Positions 23,663-34,440 of a DNA stretch of 64,000 bases are shown piece by piece. Where the stretch lies: the NCBI GenBank assembly GCA_022419385.1, contig JAJUBI010000009.1:806001-870000 (forward strand). The letters are read 5' to 3'. The stretch's first letter is position 1. The number at the start of each line of letters is the position of its first letter. The notes beneath the pieces are model-generated. The model made no database searches, was not told the origin of the DNA, and saw nothing but the letters and a program-made list of their open reading frames with translations. The translations under genes and the position numbers were made by a program. The stretch is from Paraconiothyrium sp. Pb-2020. Its lineage: Eukaryota; Ascomycota; Dothideomycetes; Pleosporales; Didymosphaeriaceae.

Positions 23663-24608
23663 GTTGCAGATATCGGGTCGTGGACTTGCGGGCGGGTGCG
23701 GGTTGTTTTGGTGGGTAGCTGTGGTGGGCGCGGGGGTAACAGCCCCTTCAAACCTGGCTAATGACGTTCGGAGTTGGCAGATGTCGCGTGCGACTCGGCG
23801 AGCAGCTTGTGAGGGAGAAGCAGGATCTAACGGGTGTCGCAGCGGTTTTTGAGTGTGGTCGAGGGAGAGTGGGGCAGGTTCTGAGTGGGTGGGTAGGCAA
23901 TGGAGGCTGAATGGAAGTGAAGTCGCGCTGTGTACACGGACCACCCTGAATTTCCCACTCCAGGATGACCTAATTGGCGATGAGGTGCACGTGACGGGGA
24001 GAAGCTCGATACCACCTTACTCTGGAATACTCGTACAACACTGGAATCGACGAGGCTACTTGTGATTTTTCAAGTTTCAACTTTGGCTCGAGTGTTTATT
24101 GTGTTCATTTGTGATGCTATGGATCTGGCCGGTCGCCTGGAGGACGGGACCACTCGAGAAACAAAGGAAAGACGCAGGTATGCAAGATTTACCAACCTCA
24201 AGATGCACTATCCGAGGCATTTCCATGTCCCGAACTCCCTGCAAATATTTGTTTTACCGTACCCAAATAACATGTGGAAAAAAAAAAACATCAACCCATT
24301 CGAGTCGTAAGACGCATGGCTGCTTTTGTGCAGCTCACCCAACGCCTGAACAGCAACAATGGCGATATGTGCCAAACATGAACAACTGAAGAGAAAGTTT
24401 ATGAAATCAAACAAATGTGTACAAAGGCTTTAAAGAAGCAGTAGGGGTCAATACAGAGCGCTACGCTAATGCGAGACAATGATGCAAGTGTAGTCGCTGT
24501 GTGAAGAGAGTATGCAAAAAGGGTTTCTGAGAACGATGATAGGACGTGTAGGGCGGCTTATCTTAAAGGAAAATCGACGGCAAGTTCGAGGCAACAGGAT
24601 GAATGTCC
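23663..24608. other. Intergenic, no gene seen
   Basis: About 950 bases. The left part is the PP2A promoter and leader. A run of ten A occurs near 24280. Short ORFs only. Confidence 0.5.
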
Positions 24609-26168
24609 TCAAAAGTCCACGCTCCATCTCATCCTAGGGTCGCGCTCCGCGCCAGCACTGTCGAAGGGGACCCGTGCCTCTCCGTCGACTTGCTCCGTTC
24701 CCCAACCACGACTAACAGCAAACCCGCTCCCGGACCAGAAGTCTGTATCGAGCATCTTCTGCTCGTCGTGATCCGAAGGCGGGAGCTTGATGCGAGCCTC
24801 CATGAGGGGAGCAGAGACGAAGCGTGAGCTGAGCAATGAAACCGGAGACACGAGGTCTTGGAGGACATTGAGCGAGGAGATATCGGAAGAAAGCAGGGGA
24901 GGACGCCGCTTCTTCAGATGGTATGGGTCTGAATCGGTGGACTGGTTCAAGTCTCGGACCTTGCGAATGGCAGTCAAGGGGACGTTCTCGTTGTCGGACT
25001 CGGGGGTAGGGCTAAAGTTCGTAGGACTCGTGGAGAGGTCGCCAGAGCCGCTCGATACTACAGTGGAAAGCTGTTGTCGACCACTGCGCATTACTTTGAG
25101 GCTTGGAACAGTTGAAAGGTTATGGGAAGGAGAGTGCGAGCGTCTAACAACAGTGTCGCTAGAATCACTTGAAGACTGCTCTGTCGCAGACGTGTTCGTC
25201 ATTGCAGTATCGCGGCGCCTCCTAGGCCGGTGGCTAGAAGCTGCAGAGGGTGGTCGTGCCAGTGGTGTCTTCGGTCGGTCGTGACGCTGTCCCATGAGTA
25301 TGTCATTGTAGGAATTACCCCGAGATAAGGATGGCATTTCGGGCGTTTCCCCACGATCCAGTTTGTGACGTAGGTGCTTTGCGCTTACTTGGCGCTGAAG
25401 ACTCAGTTCCACCCTGCTGCTGGCTCCACTGCCACTTCGACTGCGGAGTGTAGCTCTTTCTCGCCCACTCATGACACTAGCTTTGGGTGGGGGTTGGAGC
25501 ATCCACTGGTTATCGGAGGGATGGGGTGACGGCAGGCTAACGACTGGAGGGTGGAGGTCGTTTACCGGCGGTGCTCGAGCAGCGTAGTAGCTGCCGGACC
25601 GTGACGTGCTAGGTCGCATCAAGCCGGTGACTCCAACAGATGAACCAGACACGGTTGTCTGTAGGGGTACAATAGCGTCGAAGCCCCAAAGGTCCTCGTC
25701 TTCCCGTTGATAGCGCTTGCGATTCCAATTGTCGTCGTCGAGCGTATCTTCGCTGAGGCGCACCTCTACTGCACGATCGACGTCAATGCTGCTCCCTGTT
25801 TGGCTGACCGCACTACCCTGTGTCCCTGCGGTCGTAGTGGCCTGTGTATTGCAAGTGTTCGTCTTACGGGCGCGCCTCGGAGGCGGCCCAGGCCCCATAG
25901 TTATCTCTTCCTGCCAGTATGGATTCGTACCCGTCGGTTCGGGGTGGTGATATAGCTCGGGCTGCTCTTCCTGCAGCTTCGTTCTGGCTTTGCGGGCCTG
26001 CTTCGCCTGCTTCCGCCTCTGTTTCTTATACATGTAGCCGGTACATGGCGCACACGAGGCATAGTGAAAGATGGCCGACTGGACCCCCCTCATGAACCAC
26101 GACATTGCGTCGCTGAGGGGAGAGGGTGCGAGTCTAGGAGGATGTGCAGCGAGAGCGGTGCCGGTCAC
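24609..26168 (-). CDS. Conserved-looking fungal protein of unknown function
   Basis: This is a single open frame of 519 codons. The Met at residue 22 (26105) begins a more structured segment, MSWFMRGVQSAIFHYASCAP, with a weakly hydrophobic stretch and two cysteines, and may be the real start. A basic Lys/Arg/Gln-rich helix follows (KKQRRKQAKQARKARTK), then a long Ser/Pro/Thr-rich, probably disordered region with many SP and TP dipeptides and RRRR/KKRR patches that could be nuclear signals or phosphorylation sites. The C-terminus has a more ordered block (DTDFWSGSGFAVSRGWG). I recognise no domain. The length and consistent codon use argue for a real gene. Confidence 0.75.
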   Translation of the reverse strand: MTGTALAAHPPRLAPSPLSDAMSWFMRGVQSAIFHYASCAPCTGYMYKKQRRKQAKQARKARTKLQEEQPELYHHPEPTGTNPYWQEEITMGPGPPPRRARKTNTCNTQATTTAGTQGSAVSQTGSSIDVDRAVEVRLSEDTLDDDNWNRKRYQREDEDLWGFDAIVPLQTTVSGSSVGVTGLMRPSTSRSGSYYAARAPPVNDLHPPVVSLPSPHPSDNQWMLQPPPKASVMSGRERATLRSRSGSGASSRVELSLQRQVSAKHLRHKLDRGETPEMPSLSRGNSYNDILMGQRHDRPKTPLARPPSAASSHRPRRRRDTAMTNTSATEQSSSDSSDTVVRRSHSPSHNLSTVPSLKVMRSGRQQLSTVVSSGSGDLSTSPTNFSPTPESDNENVPLTAIRKVRDLNQSTDSDPYHLKKRRPPLLSSDISSLNVLQDLVSPVSLLSSRFVSAPLMEARIKLPPSDHDEQKMLDTDFWSGSGFAVSRGWGTEQVDGEARVPFDSAGAERDPRMRWSVDF

Positions 26169-27526
26169 AGTGGGTCCCGGCTCAACGTTGGGCGGGCCTC
26201 GTGAATCCTAGCGAGATAGGATAGGGCTGGTCGAGGCACGGTCTCGGGTTTGGCGTCGCAGCGTTGAGGGTCCATTCTCATGGCCCAGAAGCGCGTGCGG
26301 AAGGAGTCGATTGCGCGCGAAGGGCGATGAGTGAGGTGTGAGATGCCGTAGAGGCAGCGGCACTTTGCACCGGAGCCGTCCGCGACTGCTTAGCGATGCT
26401 AGCTTGAGCGGAGATGGAGCGGGTGCGGGATGATGTCGAGCAGCGCCGATCTCCAGGCCACGATAGCGTGGGACCTGGCTGTACCGTGTACTCTGCAACT
26501 CGTATTCGATTCAGTTGTTAAGCCGGTTCAGGCCACGTCTTCCAGCAGAGTGAACGACCACTGCAATGTGGCGGGCCGGCAATAGATGAGTAAGGAGGAG
26601 GCGGGATGGGCGCTCAGAAACATGCGCTTGCACTGGACACGGGTTGGAGTCCGACGCTTTAAAACATGGAACGAAACGTCTGTCGACCGTTTACGGAACA
26701 AGAACCTGCACATCAGCTACACAGGACATCCGCACTCCCCTATCGGTCACTGGCACCGTGCCCCGGTGTGCTGAGTGGGCGCCCTGCGTCCATTTCCAGC
26801 GCCGAATCCTGCAATCGTGACATGCGTGCGACTGGCGACATCCGCCACATTTTCTGCACGGCACGTGGCCTGACTACGCCGCCGACGCGGAGGACGCGGA
26901 AGTATGCAACCGCGGGGAAATGAAGCCGAAGCGAACAGCAATTCAAGCAGCAGGCGTTGGGAGGTGAATCTCAAATCTTCGAGAGAGCAAACCGGGCGTG
27001 AAAGAGGAACACAGCAGCGGCTGAAGATTGCAAGCCTGGGCTTCCACCCCGCGAACCAGGCTTCCGTGCAGCCGCACTGTCCAAATGGGGGGTTTGTTGC
27101 CCATACTGGCGAATCACAGCAACTGTGCACACTGTAACACACCCACACCGTCCAGCCCTGATCTCACCCAGCGGCACACAGCATCACGCACGGTGCCTGA
27201 GGGGTCCGCACCTCAATCTAGTATGCAATGTGCGTAGGGCTTAGGGTAATGTCTTGTCACCAAATATAGGTGTTCGCAGTGCATATTAATGTCAGGCATG
27301 ATCGCACATTGTAGCAGAAGCGAAACTGCAGCTCGAATTAACAAAGGCACCAAGGGTTATGCTTGTCAGCCATCTAATATATACATCGACACCGGTCAAA
27401 CATCCGTTGACTCTATTTGCTGCCATGGTTTCCCCCTTCAAGGTCCTCGCTCCTTATCCAAGTATTTTTGATGGTACGACTAGAAGGTAGCAGCACTAAT
27501 ATATTTCCACCAACGGCCCCATCAAT
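26169..27526. other. Intergenic, no gene seen
   Basis: About 1.36 kb between two genes on the minus strand. Only short ORFs occur. It should hold the promoter of the 24609-26168 gene and, at the right side, the 3' end of the next gene. Confidence 0.5.
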
Positions 27527-28258
27527 CTACGAACCCCGATTGCGTCTCCTCGCATATCTCTGAAGAATGGCTCTACATGCCCAGCACAATCTGGCTCCTT
27601 CATGGAAACTTTGGTCTTCGTCCATGCACCCTACAAACTCGATCTCATCATCAGGCAGCTCCTCGCAAAGCCTACCTAGTCGAGCCGTTTGACCAGGTTC
27701 ACGCTCATCGCCTTCATCGATGAAGCCCAGATCTTGATCCGCCCCGTTTAACCTGTGCAGTAGCTCCGAGGGGGCAAGACCCAAGCTCAATAACCACGTT
27801 GCTGGAGCAGTCTCTGACCCTGGAATAATCCTAGTGCCTAATGGCGGTGTAGGTGGAAGCCATGTTGTCCAGGGGTCTACAACATGCACAACTTCCTCAT
27901 TCTCTCTGTCTACTTCTTCATTTCCTGATGGAAAGGCGATCCTGTGCAGTCGCCTCCTCAAGCTTTCCACCAAACTCTCGCTTGAAGTGACATGTCTCTC
28001 AAGCTCAGCAAACTCATCGAGCAACGAGTCGTTCGGGTCCGAGTCGCTGTGCAAAAAACTGAACAGTGTATCTGAAGAAGTCGAAGAAGATAGCGACGGC
28101 GGTGGGAACGTTGTAGAGACAGAGTAATGGTGCACGACGACAGGGATTGGAAAGCCAGTTGAAACCCACTCGTAGAGCTGTGGCACCACGGTTCCGGGGG
28201 CAGAGAAGGAGAGGGAGATGTGGTGATATATGTGGCATCGTCGGTGTGGCGTCGACAT
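27527..28258 (-). CDS. Uncharacterised protein, 243 residues
   Basis: This is a single open frame from ATG 28258. The protein starts with a Ser/His-rich segment, has an acidic middle (residues about 75-135, including NEEVDRENEEVVHVVD), an ordered-looking WTTWLPPTPPLGTR block and a C-terminal part with two cysteines (CWAC) and a basic end. I recognise no family. No signal peptide or membrane segment is evident. It is kept as a gene because of its length, protein-like composition and spacing from its neighbours. An unseen upstream exon cannot be excluded. Confidence 0.6.
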   Translation of the reverse strand: MSTPHRRCHIYHHISLSFSAPGTVVPQLYEWVSTGFPIPVVVHHYSVSTTFPPPSLSSSTSSDTLFSFLHSDSDPNDSLLDEFAELERHVTSSESLVESLRRRLHRIAFPSGNEEVDRENEEVVHVVDPWTTWLPPTPPLGTRIIPGSETAPATWLLSLGLAPSELLHRLNGADQDLGFIDEGDEREPGQTARLGRLCEELPDDEIEFVGCMDEDQSFHEGARLCWACRAILQRYARRRNRGS

Positions 28259-28563
28259 GGCTATTCGCGGCGATGGGTAGGTTAGGGAGTTCTTTCAAAG
28301 AGGAAAGACCATGGCGAAGATTGGGTAGGCAGACCGGTTTGATGAGGCGGCAATGTGAATCGCTTGCAGCCTTGTTGGAGAAACGAAGCATTCACTGTTT
28401 GGATTCATTCTCACGTATCAATGTCCTTTCCAACACAGCTAACGATCATCGTATGGAAGACGGTTACACTTCACATCCACTATCCCCCGTTTCCTGCAGC
28501 AAACCAAATAAATCTATCCATACCCCTACACTGCATTACCTACCACTAACTTAACGATCGAGA
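28259..28563. other. Short divergent intergenic region
   Basis: About 305 bases between the starts of two divergent genes. No distinct site recognised. Confidence 0.5.
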
Positions 28564-29515
28564 ATGCCAGTTTATAGCTGCCCCCAGCACCACGGCCACC
28601 ACTACGGGACCCATCACCTGGTCTACGACCCCCTCTCCCGGCGCCCCTACTACACCAACATTCCCTGGTTCGCCGCTGACTTCAAGCGTTGGGGCTATCG
28701 CGTCGATGAGTATGCATACGAGTCGCTCTGGATCAAGCAGCATTTCAAGAAGCCTCAGCGAGTGAGACCGTTGCTGCTTTGGGCGACGGAGGTTGTGAAG
28801 AGGAATGAGGTAGACGGGAGACCATAGAAGTAGAGGGAGAGGAAACGGGAGGTGAAGATGATCTGGGTAGTGTATTGGCGGACTTTATGCGGGGATTGGT
28901 GAGATTGGGTGAGCATGGCTACTGTTGGTCGAACCCTAGTGCAAAGTTTGGGAATGTGGTGCTTTGCTGTCGAACTTTACCCTGCCGATGCGAGTCCGGT
29001 CACATGAAGGTCACTGACACACCGCCCCAGACTCCCACGCATATCCCCTTTCCTCCCCCACCACCACCCGCCTCGCATACCTTGGCTACCCCGTCCCCCC
29101 TGCCGCCCCGGCAGTCCTCATCTTCTACACCAGCCTCATAGGTCAACTTCACATCACTCACAACGCCCGAAAACCACGCATGAGCCCGTACAACCACGGT
29201 CCCCTGAAAGGTCTCGCATTTAGAATCGAGGCCCATAAATATCGTAACAAGGAGCATATCTACGAAGCCATGAAGTTTGCGGTGGAGGCGAGGCCTGGGA
29301 GGATGGGGGAGTTGCGCGATCGGACGCCTTTGATTGACATGAATGAGCATGGGACTATAATTATGAGATTGTGGATCAGAGCAGGAGATGAGGATATTCA
29401 TAGATATGAGGCAGAAGCGGTCGAGGAACTGCCGCTGTATGAGAGTGAGGAAGAAGCCCCAGAGGGAGAGCTGCCGCCATCATATAATGAGGTCGTGGTC
29501 AAGGAGCCGGCGTAG
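28564..29515 (+). CDS. PY-motif protein, frame broken near 28820
   Basis: Three coding blocks seem to belong to one gene. Block 1 (28564..about 28820) starts at ATG with a His/Tyr-rich N-terminus and reads to KRNEVDGRP before a TAG. Block 2 (about 28824..28908) continues one frame away with an acidic EVEGEETGGEDDLGS stretch and ADFMRGLVRL. A 122-base intron (28909..29030, donor GTGAGC, branch CTGAC, acceptor CAG) then gives block 3, ending at 29515. Block 3 carries the hydrophobic VLIFYTSLIGQLHITHNA segment and ends in LPLY and PPSYNEV, the second a PPxY motif of the kind bound by WW domains of Rsp5/Nedd4 ubiquitin ligases. Passing from block 1 to block 2 needs a one-base shift, so the gene is either mutated, misread in sequencing, or spliced in a way I cannot see. 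If the blocks are separate, 28564..28827 and 29180..29515 are small ORFs. Confidence 0.55.
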
Positions 29516-30028
29516 AACTCGTAATCTGTGCGAAGGTAATCATGATGTACAATACCAGCATCACGGTTGTCTAGTGGCCATGAAATTACGGGTTCAACCT
29601 CTCTGTACATACATCACGAGATGTTCCTCGGCAGCACTGTGCACTGGATAAAGCACCGGCGAAGGACCTCAAAATTGACCGAATAGCACATTGATTGCAA
29701 CTGAAGCAATATTGTTTGTGGAGTGATAAGCAATTATTCATTGATTGTATCGTATCGTATCATTCAATCGTCAAATACGGTCAGGAAAATACCGCCGGCA
29801 TATTACTAGTTCTTCCATATGCACAAACGACAAGTATTGTCCTCGAACCCGAACATGGTGGTCCTCGCAGCCCAGGCTTGCAGGCCGGGAGCAAGTATCG
29901 CATGGGCTGGAGCAACCGCGTCGATGCTGCAAGCAGTGGGTGCAAGTTGCTCTGACTCTCACAGCCTCGGTTTAAACAACTGAAGCTGCCGTATCATGAT
30001 CACGGGTCTTCGCTGGCAGACCGCCGTA
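29516..30028. other. Intergenic, convergent 3' ends
   Basis: About 510 bases, AT-richer, with a short CGTAT repeat near 29750. No gene seen. Confidence 0.5.
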
Positions 30029-31196
30029 CTATTGGACCATGACGTCTGCAGCGTCGCCATGTCCATTGGCGTGGACTGTGCTAGGTTCTAGACCGAGTGG
30101 CAAGCTCGGTGGCAGGTCTTTGCCTGCTTCCCGTGCTCTGGTTTCACTCCACTGTCGTGCTCGATAAAGGCCGTATATCCTCGCCTCGCCTCTGACGCCC
30201 AAACTTGTGAGGATAGCTTCGTTAACTTTGGCGGCAACTTGCTGTCGTAGTTCAGGTCTGAGAAGCTCTGCCAGTTGGGGTTGGAGGTCGTTAGAGGGAA
30301 GAAAGATGATGAGCGTCATGGTGAGCTCGAGATCTTTGAGGAAGTTCTCGTTGGTGGCTGCGCGCGGCGCGAGTTGGGAGGAAGCGAAGTTGATAGCGGG
30401 CGTGATGTCAGAGTTGGGTGCTGATGTGCAGTTTCGGATGAGTTCGATCAGCTGCAGTCGCAGGAGTGCGAAGTGCAATGCAGGATCTTTATCGAGTATC
30501 TTGAATTATGTCAGCTATTTTCGCGAAAGAAGCTGGCTAAATGATGAAGCGATCTTTGAATTCATACTGAGGACTGAAGGTTTGTTTATCATCATCACAC
30601 AAAGTGCTATGCGTGGTGCATGAAACTGATTATAATCATGAAGAGGGGAGTGGAAGTATGAGAGGTGCAAGGCATACCTGTGGATCCAGATCATTGATCT
30701 TATTAATGGCTGTATCGATGTCGCCTTTGTGTATGGCGTGCCGGATCTCTACTCGAGCCTCAATCGATTCCTCCTCGAGGAGGTGTGTAGGCACGCCGGC
30801 TTCTTTCGCAAACTTTGCGGCCGTGCGAGGGTATCCATGGCTGATAAGGTAGTCCATGACAAGGAAGTCGATGTCTCTGTAACTGGTTAGCCCAAGAAGA
30901 CATGCACCAGACAAGAAGCCGCATATGCTCGAAAATCAGATCTCAAGTTAACTTATGCTCCACACGTTGTTTCGGAGAGATTCCCAACTTGTTTTTGGCA
31001 CATCATATAACCGAGCATATGCGGCGACTAGTCCTTATCGAGGTGACTTACGGCTTCGAAGGTTTGATCTCATCGATCTTCCACTGGAACGGGTGTTGTT
31101 GCGTCGGCGTCGGAGCCGACACTGATACGGTGGAGGAGCTCTGAACCCACCGGTAAGCGTGCGAACAAAGAGCGACGTGACCACTAAACATACCAT
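30029..31196 (-). CDS. GID8: GID complex subunit 8 (LisH-CTLH protein)
   Basis: Exons are 31196..31194 (ATG only), 31140..31052, 30876..30678 and 30499..30029, giving 253 residues. Gid8 is a core scaffold of the GID/CTLH E3 ubiquitin ligase, which degrades gluconeogenic enzymes when glucose returns. The N-terminus reads MSSSTVSVSAPTPT, then a LisH motif (DIDFLVMDYLISHGYPRTAAKFAKE), a CTLH region (SIEARVEIRHAIHKGDIDTAINKINDLDPQ), and a CRA region (ALHFALLRLQLIELIRN ...). The first intron begins directly after the start codon (donor GTATGT). Without it, an alternative start at ATGTTTAGT would add about a dozen unrelated residues. Introns 2 and 3 are unusually long for this window (175 and 178 bases). 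The gene is divergent from URK1. Confidence 0.92.
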
Positions 31197-31752
31197 AACG
31201 GGCGTCGAGACCTCATCCGACGTCCATCAGTAAGTGAGAGACAGGCGGCCCGGCCGCAGTCGAATGTGCTGGCGGCGCGCAGAGATTGCAGGGCGTGGTG
31301 GGAGAGAAGTGAGATGCAGTGGAGCTTGCAGACAGCTCTGGTTTAGCGAAGAGGCCGTGCGTGGCTTACATAACGATGTTGTGCCAGCAAGACGTTGTTT
31401 GTCAGTTGTACAAGCCCTTGGGCAGACAAATGACCCCTTCACCCCATGATGAATAGAGTATGAGAGTAACGGGGTGTTCTCTCAGGGAGATTGGTGTATG
31501 TAAGAGTGGCAGAGGTAAATGCACGAAGTTTTTGATGTGGGACTTCGGGCAACCGTGCACCCATTATGTAATCGCCGCTTTCCCAATCTGCTTCGTCTCG
31601 CAGGCCTCGGTCGAGTCCGAAGCTTCAAAATTCAGGTTTCGGCGGTGGACTATTTTTGTGGAAGGTGCAATTCAAGAGATAGTTTTTTGGAAAACAATGA
31701 GGTGATCATACAAAAGCTGGCGGTCCTTTGTCAATCTTGTCAGACCTCGAAC
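31197..31752. other. Divergent promoter region between GID8 and URK1
   Basis: About 555 bases with no convincing ORF. No specific site recognised. Confidence 0.5.
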
Positions 31753-33204
31753 ATGACTTCCACACCGACCTCTCGCATCCATTACTCCCCACCATGGGGG
31801 GATGCGAGCATTATTGGAGTGGCTGGCAGCTCGGGATCGGGCAAGACTTCACTTGCCTTGGCTATCGTAGCCAGCTTAAACCTTCCCTGGGTTGTCATTC
31901 TGTCCATGGTGCGCTCCCAACCACACACGGGTGTCACGTGCGCACCTCTTACAGTCGCTTTAGGACTCTTTCTACAAGCCCTTGACCCCTGAGCAGTCCA
32001 AAAAGGCATTCAATAACGAGTATGACTTCGATTCGCCAGAAGCTATTGATTTCGACGTACTTGTGGACAAGTTGAAAGATGTGAAGCAGGGGTATATACA
32101 CCTCTTGAAATACACCACTTACTCAGTGACTGACCACCGCCCAGCAAAGTCGCAGAGATCCCAGTGTACTCCTTCGAAAAGCATGCCCGCCTCCCCCAAA
32201 CCACGACCATCTACTCCCCCCATGTCCTCATTGTAGAGGGCATCTTCGCCTTGCACGACCAGCGCGTCCTTGACATGCTCGACCTCAAGATCTTCGCCGA
32301 GGCAGACGCCGACCTTTGCCTTTCGCGACGTCTCGCCCGAGACGTCAAAGAGCGTGGCCGCGACATGTCAGGCTGCATCAAGCAATGGTTCGGCTTCGTC
32401 AAACCCAACTTTTACAAATACGTCCAGCCGCAGCGCGACATTGCCGACATCATCATCCCAAGAGGTATAGAGAATAAGGTCGCAATTTCCATGGTATCGA
32501 GCCAAATACAGAATACGCTCGCGCATAAGTCAGGAAAGCACCAGCAGGAACTTCTGAGGCTGGGGAAGATTGCAGAGGATAGCCCGCTGAGTCAAAATGC
32601 CTTGGTGATAAAGCAGACGAACCAGGTCAAGGGGATACATACGCTGCTCATGGATCCGAAAACGGACCGTGAAGATTACATTTTCTACTTCGACCGCATT
32701 GTGTCCCTCTTGATTGAAACGGCAGTTGACTTTCTGCCATTTACGCCGGCGCAGATTCAGACGCCACAGGGTCACCTCTACATGGGATTGCATAGAAATA
32801 AAGAGATCTCTGCTGTCATAGTCTTGCGCGGTGGTTCCGCCTTCGAGACTGGGCTTAGAAGGACCATCCCCGATTGCCGGACGGGCCGTATTCTTATCCA
32901 GACGAACTATCGGACGGGCGAGCCTGAATTACACTACCGCGCGCTGCCGTCGAATATCTCGGAGCATGGGCTGGTCCTTGTATTGGATCCACAAATGAGC
33001 AGTGGTGGGGCGGCGTTGATGGCGGTCAAGGTACTCGTCGATCACGGAGTTTCTGAAGATAAGATTGTATTCGTGACATACATGGCTGGGAGAATCGGTG
33101 TGAATCGTGTTTTGAGGGTGTTCCCTGGAGTGCGATGCGTTGTCGCACGGATGGGCGACGAGAGGGAAGAACGGTGGGTGGAGACAAAGTATTTGGGATG
33201 TTGA
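31753..33204 (+). CDS. URK1: Uridine/cytidine kinase with UPRT-like domain (Urk1)
   Basis: Exons are 31753..31908, 31964..32091 and 32145..33204, giving 447 residues. The N-terminal half is a uridine kinase: P-loop GSSGSGKT (25-32), the DSFYK substrate motif created by the first splice, and VEGIFALHD with R-R-x-x-RD further on. The C-terminal half (from about 240) is a uracil phosphoribosyltransferase-like domain with LRGGSAFETGLRR, NYRTGEPELHY and the PRPP-loop region LDPQMSSGGA. The arrangement is that of yeast Urk1, which salvages uridine and cytidine to UMP and CMP in the cytosol. In eukaryotic kinases of this type the UPRT half is usually considered catalytically weak or inactive. Both introns are short and canonical at the acceptor; the first donor is GTGCGC. 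Confidence 0.96.
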
Positions 33205-33371
33205 TACTGCGTTGGACATATGACGGCATGTTGCGATGGAAACAATATGGTGTTGGATAAGTTTGCATCTACTGGAGTATCATGGGAGCATATGCATTGA
33301 CGAGGCAATCTGTTGAGAGTTCAAGTGTTTCAGCGCTGAAGAGGGTATCATTTGTTATATTCCGAAGGGTA

Positions 33372-34440
33372 TCATAGGAAGTATTCAGTCGTGACCTCTC
33401 TCCCTTGCTGTTGCTGCTGCTCTACCCGATGCACATCATTCTCAGGACTTGCGTCAAAGACATTGAAGAATCTCTCCCCGGTGTCACTGACCTCTAGCAC
33501 ACTTGCCATGTTACCACACCGATAACAATAGTTGGGAGCACTCCAGACTGTGCTTAATCGATCATCATATAACACCTGGAAGCCTTCTTGGCATAGTTGA
33601 TGTGCCCGTAAGATGTGAGACATGGCGTTCACCTCGAGGAATTTCTTGACCACTTGCGCTCCGAAAGTGTACCCTGCTCCTCGCGGACTCAGCGAGAATT
33701 CGTCTCGTTCTGGGTCCGGATCGCTCCACACAAGGTCTGCCATGGGCCCTTCGTGTGGTATCTCCCTGAACCGATCGATGATCTTGATTTGATCTATCGA
33801 ATGTATCGATGGAGAAAGCCCGCCGTGCACGCAGAAGATTTGGTCATTGATGACCACAGATAGTGTGAGGAAGTCGAACATGTCCGTGAAATAGTGCCAT
33901 ACATTCGCGTTGCCGTACTTGCGTGAACATTCTGTGTAAAATCCGTATGACTGCGTGACGCCGCGCGATTCATGGTTTCCGCGGATGAGATGGACTCGGT
34001 GGGGGTAGCGTAGCTTGAGACATACAAGCAGGGAAATCGTTTCAACAGAGAAAAGTCCGCGATCTACATAGTCGCCTGTTGGAAAGCGCATCAGTCAGCG
34101 ATCGTCGCGTGCCGGGAGGCAAAGAAGCGGCCAACGTACCGAGGAACAAATAGTTCGTATCTGGACAAGGACCTCCGATCTTGAATATTTCAATCATGTC
34201 AAAGAATTGTCCGTGTATGTCGCCGACAACGGTGACAGGTGCCTTGATATGTACAACATTGCTCTCCTTCATAAGCAACTCTTTTGTTTTGGCGCATATG
34301 GCCTCGATGACGGATTCGGCCAGCAGTTCCTTCTTGTACAGACGTGATATGCATTCGTCGAGGTCGACCGTAGCTAGGGGATATTAGCACAGGGCTGCAC
34401 ACAAGCTACATTGGCGGAGCGTACACGGAAGACCAGGCAT
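33372..34440 (-). CDS. PPG1: PP2A-like phosphatase PPG1
   Basis: Exons are 34440..34425, 34373..34140 and 34075..33372, giving 317 residues. All metallophosphatase motifs are intact (GDIHG at 56-60, [40 protein letters not shown]). The N-terminal [14 protein letters not shown], the [18 protein letters not shown] stretch, the DPDPERDEF insertion and [10 protein letters not shown] place it with yeast and filamentous-fungal Ppg1 rather than PP2A, PP4 or PP6. The C-terminus is Gln-rich and ends EYFL, keeping the carboxymethylation-type tail. Ppg1 works in yeast with the Far complex (a STRIPAK-like assembly) in glycogen accumulation and in control of selective autophagy. The first coding exon has only 16 bases; it was placed using the phase required to enter the conserved TVDLDEC block. 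Confidence 0.94.

Noticed and set aside
29555..29615. tRNA-like A box (GTCTAGTGG) and B box (GGGTTCAACC)
   Set aside because: Only about ten bases lie between the boxes, so the anticodon arm is missing and no acceptor stem pairs. At most a relic, probably chance.
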